26,038 nucleotides of DNA from Actinomycetota bacterium (GTDB lineage: Bacteria; Actinomycetota; Actinomycetes; Nanopelagicales; Nanopelagicaceae), in the NCBI GenBank assembly GCA_009700405.1, contig WLMD01000007.1, forward strand, positions 1-26,038, given 5' to 3'. The position numbers were made by a program, and so were the translations under genes. Under the pieces are notes generated by a model. The model ran no database searches, was not told the origin of the DNA, and worked only from the letters and a program-made list of their open reading frames with translations. Of this stretch, positions 24,054 through 26,038 are shown piece by piece (position 1 is the first letter of the stretch; each line of letters opens with the position of its first letter).

Positions 24054-24550
24054 TAGGAGATACCCACTACATCTACTACGAAGATCAAGGTTTCATTGGC
24101 GCCAATTGGTCCGCCACCAGCTGCCCCATAACCTAGATCAGGAGGAATAACCAAGAGGCGACGCCCGCCAACTTTCATTCCGGGAATACCCTTTTGCCAT
24201 CCTTCAATTACGTTAGCAAGTGGAAATGTTGCTGGGCTTCCTGATGACCACGATGACTCAACAACTTTTCCAGTTGACCAAGCCATGAGCGTGTAATGCA
24301 CTGTCATTGTTGATGTCGCAACAGCTGCGGTACCGCTACCTTCGATGATGTCTTTCGTTACAAGAGTTGTTGGAGGAGTGCCACTAGGTGCAGAAATTGT
24401 TGGTGCAGAACCAGCTGCTCCAGTTACTTCAGGAATATTAGATCCAGAATCGCTCACGCTCTTACCTCCGCAGGAGCTCAATAAAACGGCAACAATCATG
24501 AGTCCGATAGTTAAAGGTGCTTTAAAGGTTCTCCCATGACGTGCCAGCAT
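24053..24550 (-). CDS. FKBP-type peptidyl-prolyl isomerase lipoprotein
   Basis: A 165-residue lipoprotein foldase. The signal peptide ends in a lipobox LLSSC with Cys27 as the lipidation site. A Ser/Gly/Pro-rich linker (about 28-64) leads to a C-terminal FKBP domain with VHYTLMAWSTGKVVESSW, VIEGWQKGIPGMKVGGRR and IPPDLGYG, which are the strand and active-site loops of the family. It should accelerate proline isomerisation of exported proteins at the outer face of the membrane. GGAG sits 9 nt before the ATG. Its coupling to mmsA by a one-base stop/start overlap is odd for a foldase and may reflect only compaction. Confidence 0.9.
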   Translation of the reverse strand: MLARHGRTFKAPLTIGLMIVAVLLSSCGGKSVSDSGSNIPEVTGAAGSAPTISAPSGTPPTTLVTKDIIEGSGTAAVATSTMTVHYTLMAWSTGKVVESSWSSGSPATFPLANVIEGWQKGIPGMKVGGRRLLVIPPDLGYGAAGGGPIGANETLIFVVDVVGIS

Positions 24551-24578
24551 TATTACTCCAATAGATAGATGAATTGAA

Positions 24579-24613
24579 TAGGTAGAGAATACCTACTGAG
24601 CGCAGTGCTCAGT
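24579..24613. terminator. Tandem hairpins between prpD and the FKBP gene
   Basis: Two adjacent perfect dyads: TAGGTA-5 nt-TACCTA (24579-24595) and ACTGAGC-5 nt-GCTCAGT (24595-24613), sharing one base. They fill the 83-nt gap after the prpD stop. Neither has a T-run, so they could attenuate or process the transcript, or be operator dyads for the downstream promoter. Confidence 0.45.
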
Positions 24614-24633
24614 TACACCGCCACGAGCCTGGC

Positions 24634-26038
24634 TCATTGCCCAACGGCAAGAAGTGCCATGAAATCGCTGACGGATGTCGCCTCCAAGGCTGGTCGATCC
24701 AAGGTGAGGGCAAGAATTTTGGTCTGTTGGTCTAGCTCATAAACCCTGGCCAAGTTCTTCTTAAATTTTTCAAAAAGGAGGGGAATTCCATCAACTCTTC
24801 GACGCGCATGGCCAATCGGATATTCCACGACAACTTCATCAAATGATGAACCATCCGTAAATTTCACAGTCAGAGCGTTTGCTATCGAACGCTTAGATGC
24901 ATCGTGATAATCGAGTGTGAACTGCGGGTCTTCAACACAATGGATTTTCTTGCGAAGTTCATCAATTCGTGAATCAGCAGCAAGATCATCCTCATAATCT
25001 TTGGCGGTCAGTCGACCGAAAATTAATGGAATTGCAACCATGTACTGAATGCAATGATCTCGGTCAGCTGGATTATTCAGCGGACCTTGCTTATCAATGA
25101 TTCGGATACATGCTTCATGCGTGCGAATAGTAACTGACTCAATTTCGTTGATTGATTTGCCGGATTGAGCTAGCAATCCATGGATTGTCATCGCTGCCTC
25201 AACTGCAGTCTGGGAATGAAACTCTGCAGGGAAAGAAATCTTAAAGAGAATATTCTCCATTACATATGAACCATACGGACGCTGAAAAGTAAAAGGTTTC
25301 CCTTTAAAGGAAACATCATAGAAACCCCAAGTTTTGGCTGTTAATGCAGACGGATAACCCATCTCCCCTGCTTTAGCCATCAATGCTAGGCGTACGCCTC
25401 TTGACGTTGCATCTCCAGCTGCCCACGATTTCCTTGAACCAGCGTTTGGAAAATGGCGATAAGTGCGAAGTGCTTGTCCATCAACCCACGCCAGAGAAAC
25501 AGCGTTGAGAACTTGTTGGCGGGTTAAGCCCATCATTTGGGCGACGACAGCCGTGGAAGCAACCTTCACCAAGAGAACATGGTCTAGTCCCACTTTGTTA
25601 AAGGAATTCTCTAGGGCGATACAGCCTTGAATTTCATGTGCCTTCACCATCGCCTTCAAAACATCCCTCATCAGCAAAGGTGTAATTCCCTCAACTGGAT
25701 TTCGTGAAAGCCAATCTGCAGTGGCGAGAATTGCTCCTAAATTATCAGAAGGATGACCCCATTCAGCAGCCAACCACGTATCGTTGAAATCTAACCATCG
25801 AATCATTGCGCCAATATTGAATGCACCCTGCACCGGATCAAGTACAAAACTCGTACCCGGAACTCGAACACCATTCTCTACCGTTGTGCCAGGAACTAAA
25901 GGACCAAGAAGCTTTGTGCACGCTTCATAATCAAGTGCTTCAAGGCCGCAACCTATTGTGTCAAGCAAACAGTGCCATGCAGTCTCAATCGCTAAATCAG
26001 AAGTAACTTCATACTTTTCGACATAATCCACGATGTCA
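24634..26038 (-). CDS. prpD: 2-methylcitrate dehydratase PrpD (5' end outside window)
   Basis: At least 467 residues of an MmgE/PrpD-family enzyme, cytoplasmic, dehydrating 2-methylcitrate to 2-methyl-cis-aconitate in the methylcitrate cycle, which oxidises propionyl-CoA to pyruvate. Large blocks are nearly identical to E. coli PrpD from memory: FNIGAMIRWLDFNDTW, EWGHPSDNLG, KAHEIQGCIALENSFN, TKTWGFYDV-like text, ISFPAEFHSQTAVEAA and PADRDHCIQYMVAIPL. The frame stays open to the right edge; the first visible residues are DIVDYVEKYE, matching an internal N-terminal stretch of the family, so the true start is roughly 15-25 codons beyond the window. The GTG at 26031 is an internal Val codon. Tandem hairpins follow the stop. 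Confidence 0.96.
   Translation of the reverse strand, partial: DIVDYVEKYEVTSDLAIETAWHCLLDTIGCGLEALDYEACTKLLGPLVPGTTVENGVRVPGTSFVLDPVQGAFNIGAMIRWLDFNDTWLAAEWGHPSDNLGAILATADWLSRNPVEGITPLLMRDVLKAMVKAHEIQGCIALENSFNKVGLDHVLLVKVASTAVVAQMMGLTRQQVLNAVSLAWVDGQALRTYRHFPNAGSRKSWAAGDATSRGVRLALMAKAGEMGYPSALTAKTWGFYDVSFKGKPFTFQRPYGSYVMENILFKISFPAEFHSQTAVEAAMTIHGLLAQSGKSINEIESVTIRTHEACIRIIDKQGPLNNPADRDHCIQYMVAIPLIFGRLTAKDYEDDLAADSRIDELRKKIHCVEDPQFTLDYHDASKRSIANALTVKFTDGSSFDEVVVEYPIGHARRRVDGIPLLFEKFKKNLARVYELDQQTKILALTLDRPALEATSVSDFMALLAVGQ

Noticed and set aside
26029..26031. GTG as the start of prpD
   Set aside because: The frame is open to the window edge, and the residues before it (Asp-Ile) continue the family sequence, so it is an internal Val.

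Overview
The window reads as a compact chromosomal segment of a low-to-mid GC actinobacterium. The best guess is a streamlined freshwater type (acI / Nanopelagicales-like). That guess rests on the actinobacterial form of the Pst operon, 11-nt GTTCAC-type PHO-box repeats, many 1-4 nt gene overlaps, several starts without a Shine-Dalgarno sequence, and secreted proteins ending in a Cys-Pro-x-Gly-Tyr tail that I associate with that group. The taxonomy is inference from recall, not from a search. There is no sign of phage, transposon, CRISPR or rRNA.

Left part (1-5610): the end of an MscS-type channel meets a leftward gene chain head-on. Read on the minus strand the chain is ettA, a hotdog acyl-CoA thioesterase, a GH13 alpha-glucosidase, an MFS permease and a group II truncated haemoglobin (glbO). 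They are joined by TAATG or ATGA overlaps or a 4-nt gap, so they are probably one transcript.

5665-10181: tRNA-Arg(UCU), then a complete high-affinity phosphate uptake locus on the minus strand, pstC-pstA-pstB followed by pstS. Three phased 11-nt PHO-box-like repeats lie upstream of pstC, and a weaker set upstream of pstS. A strong terminator follows pstS.

10182-13836: housekeeping genes (oligoribonuclease orn, tRNA-His, inorganic pyrophosphatase ppa), a secreted HNH nuclease, tRNA-Lys(CUU), a secreted two-module surface protein and a small membrane protein.

13976-17436 (minus): an eRF1-like (baeRF) protein, an ABC-2 exporter pair and an MFS permease. 17437-17924 is the only gene-free gap above 300 bases. 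It contains hairpins whose G-U pairs and GNRA loop fit minus-strand transcription, so it is a candidate small RNA or a long 3' UTR.

17925-21515: a GNAT acetyltransferase with a TTG start, a second secreted protein with the CPxGY tail, a polytopic His-containing membrane protein resembling the membrane module of actinobacterial multicopper oxidases, and an MFS exporter.

21542-26038 (minus): prpD (5' end outside the window), then a chain of FKBP lipoprotein, mmsA, a Gfo/Idh/MocA oxidoreductase and the MFS exporter. MmsA makes propionyl-CoA (or acetyl-CoA), and PrpD acts in the methylcitrate cycle that consumes propionyl-CoA, so this end looks like propionyl-CoA metabolism.

No spectacular new system stands out. 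The best leads are the candidate RNA at 17578-17849, the CPxGY tail shared by two secreted proteins, the two PHO-box arrays, and the stand-alone membrane module.
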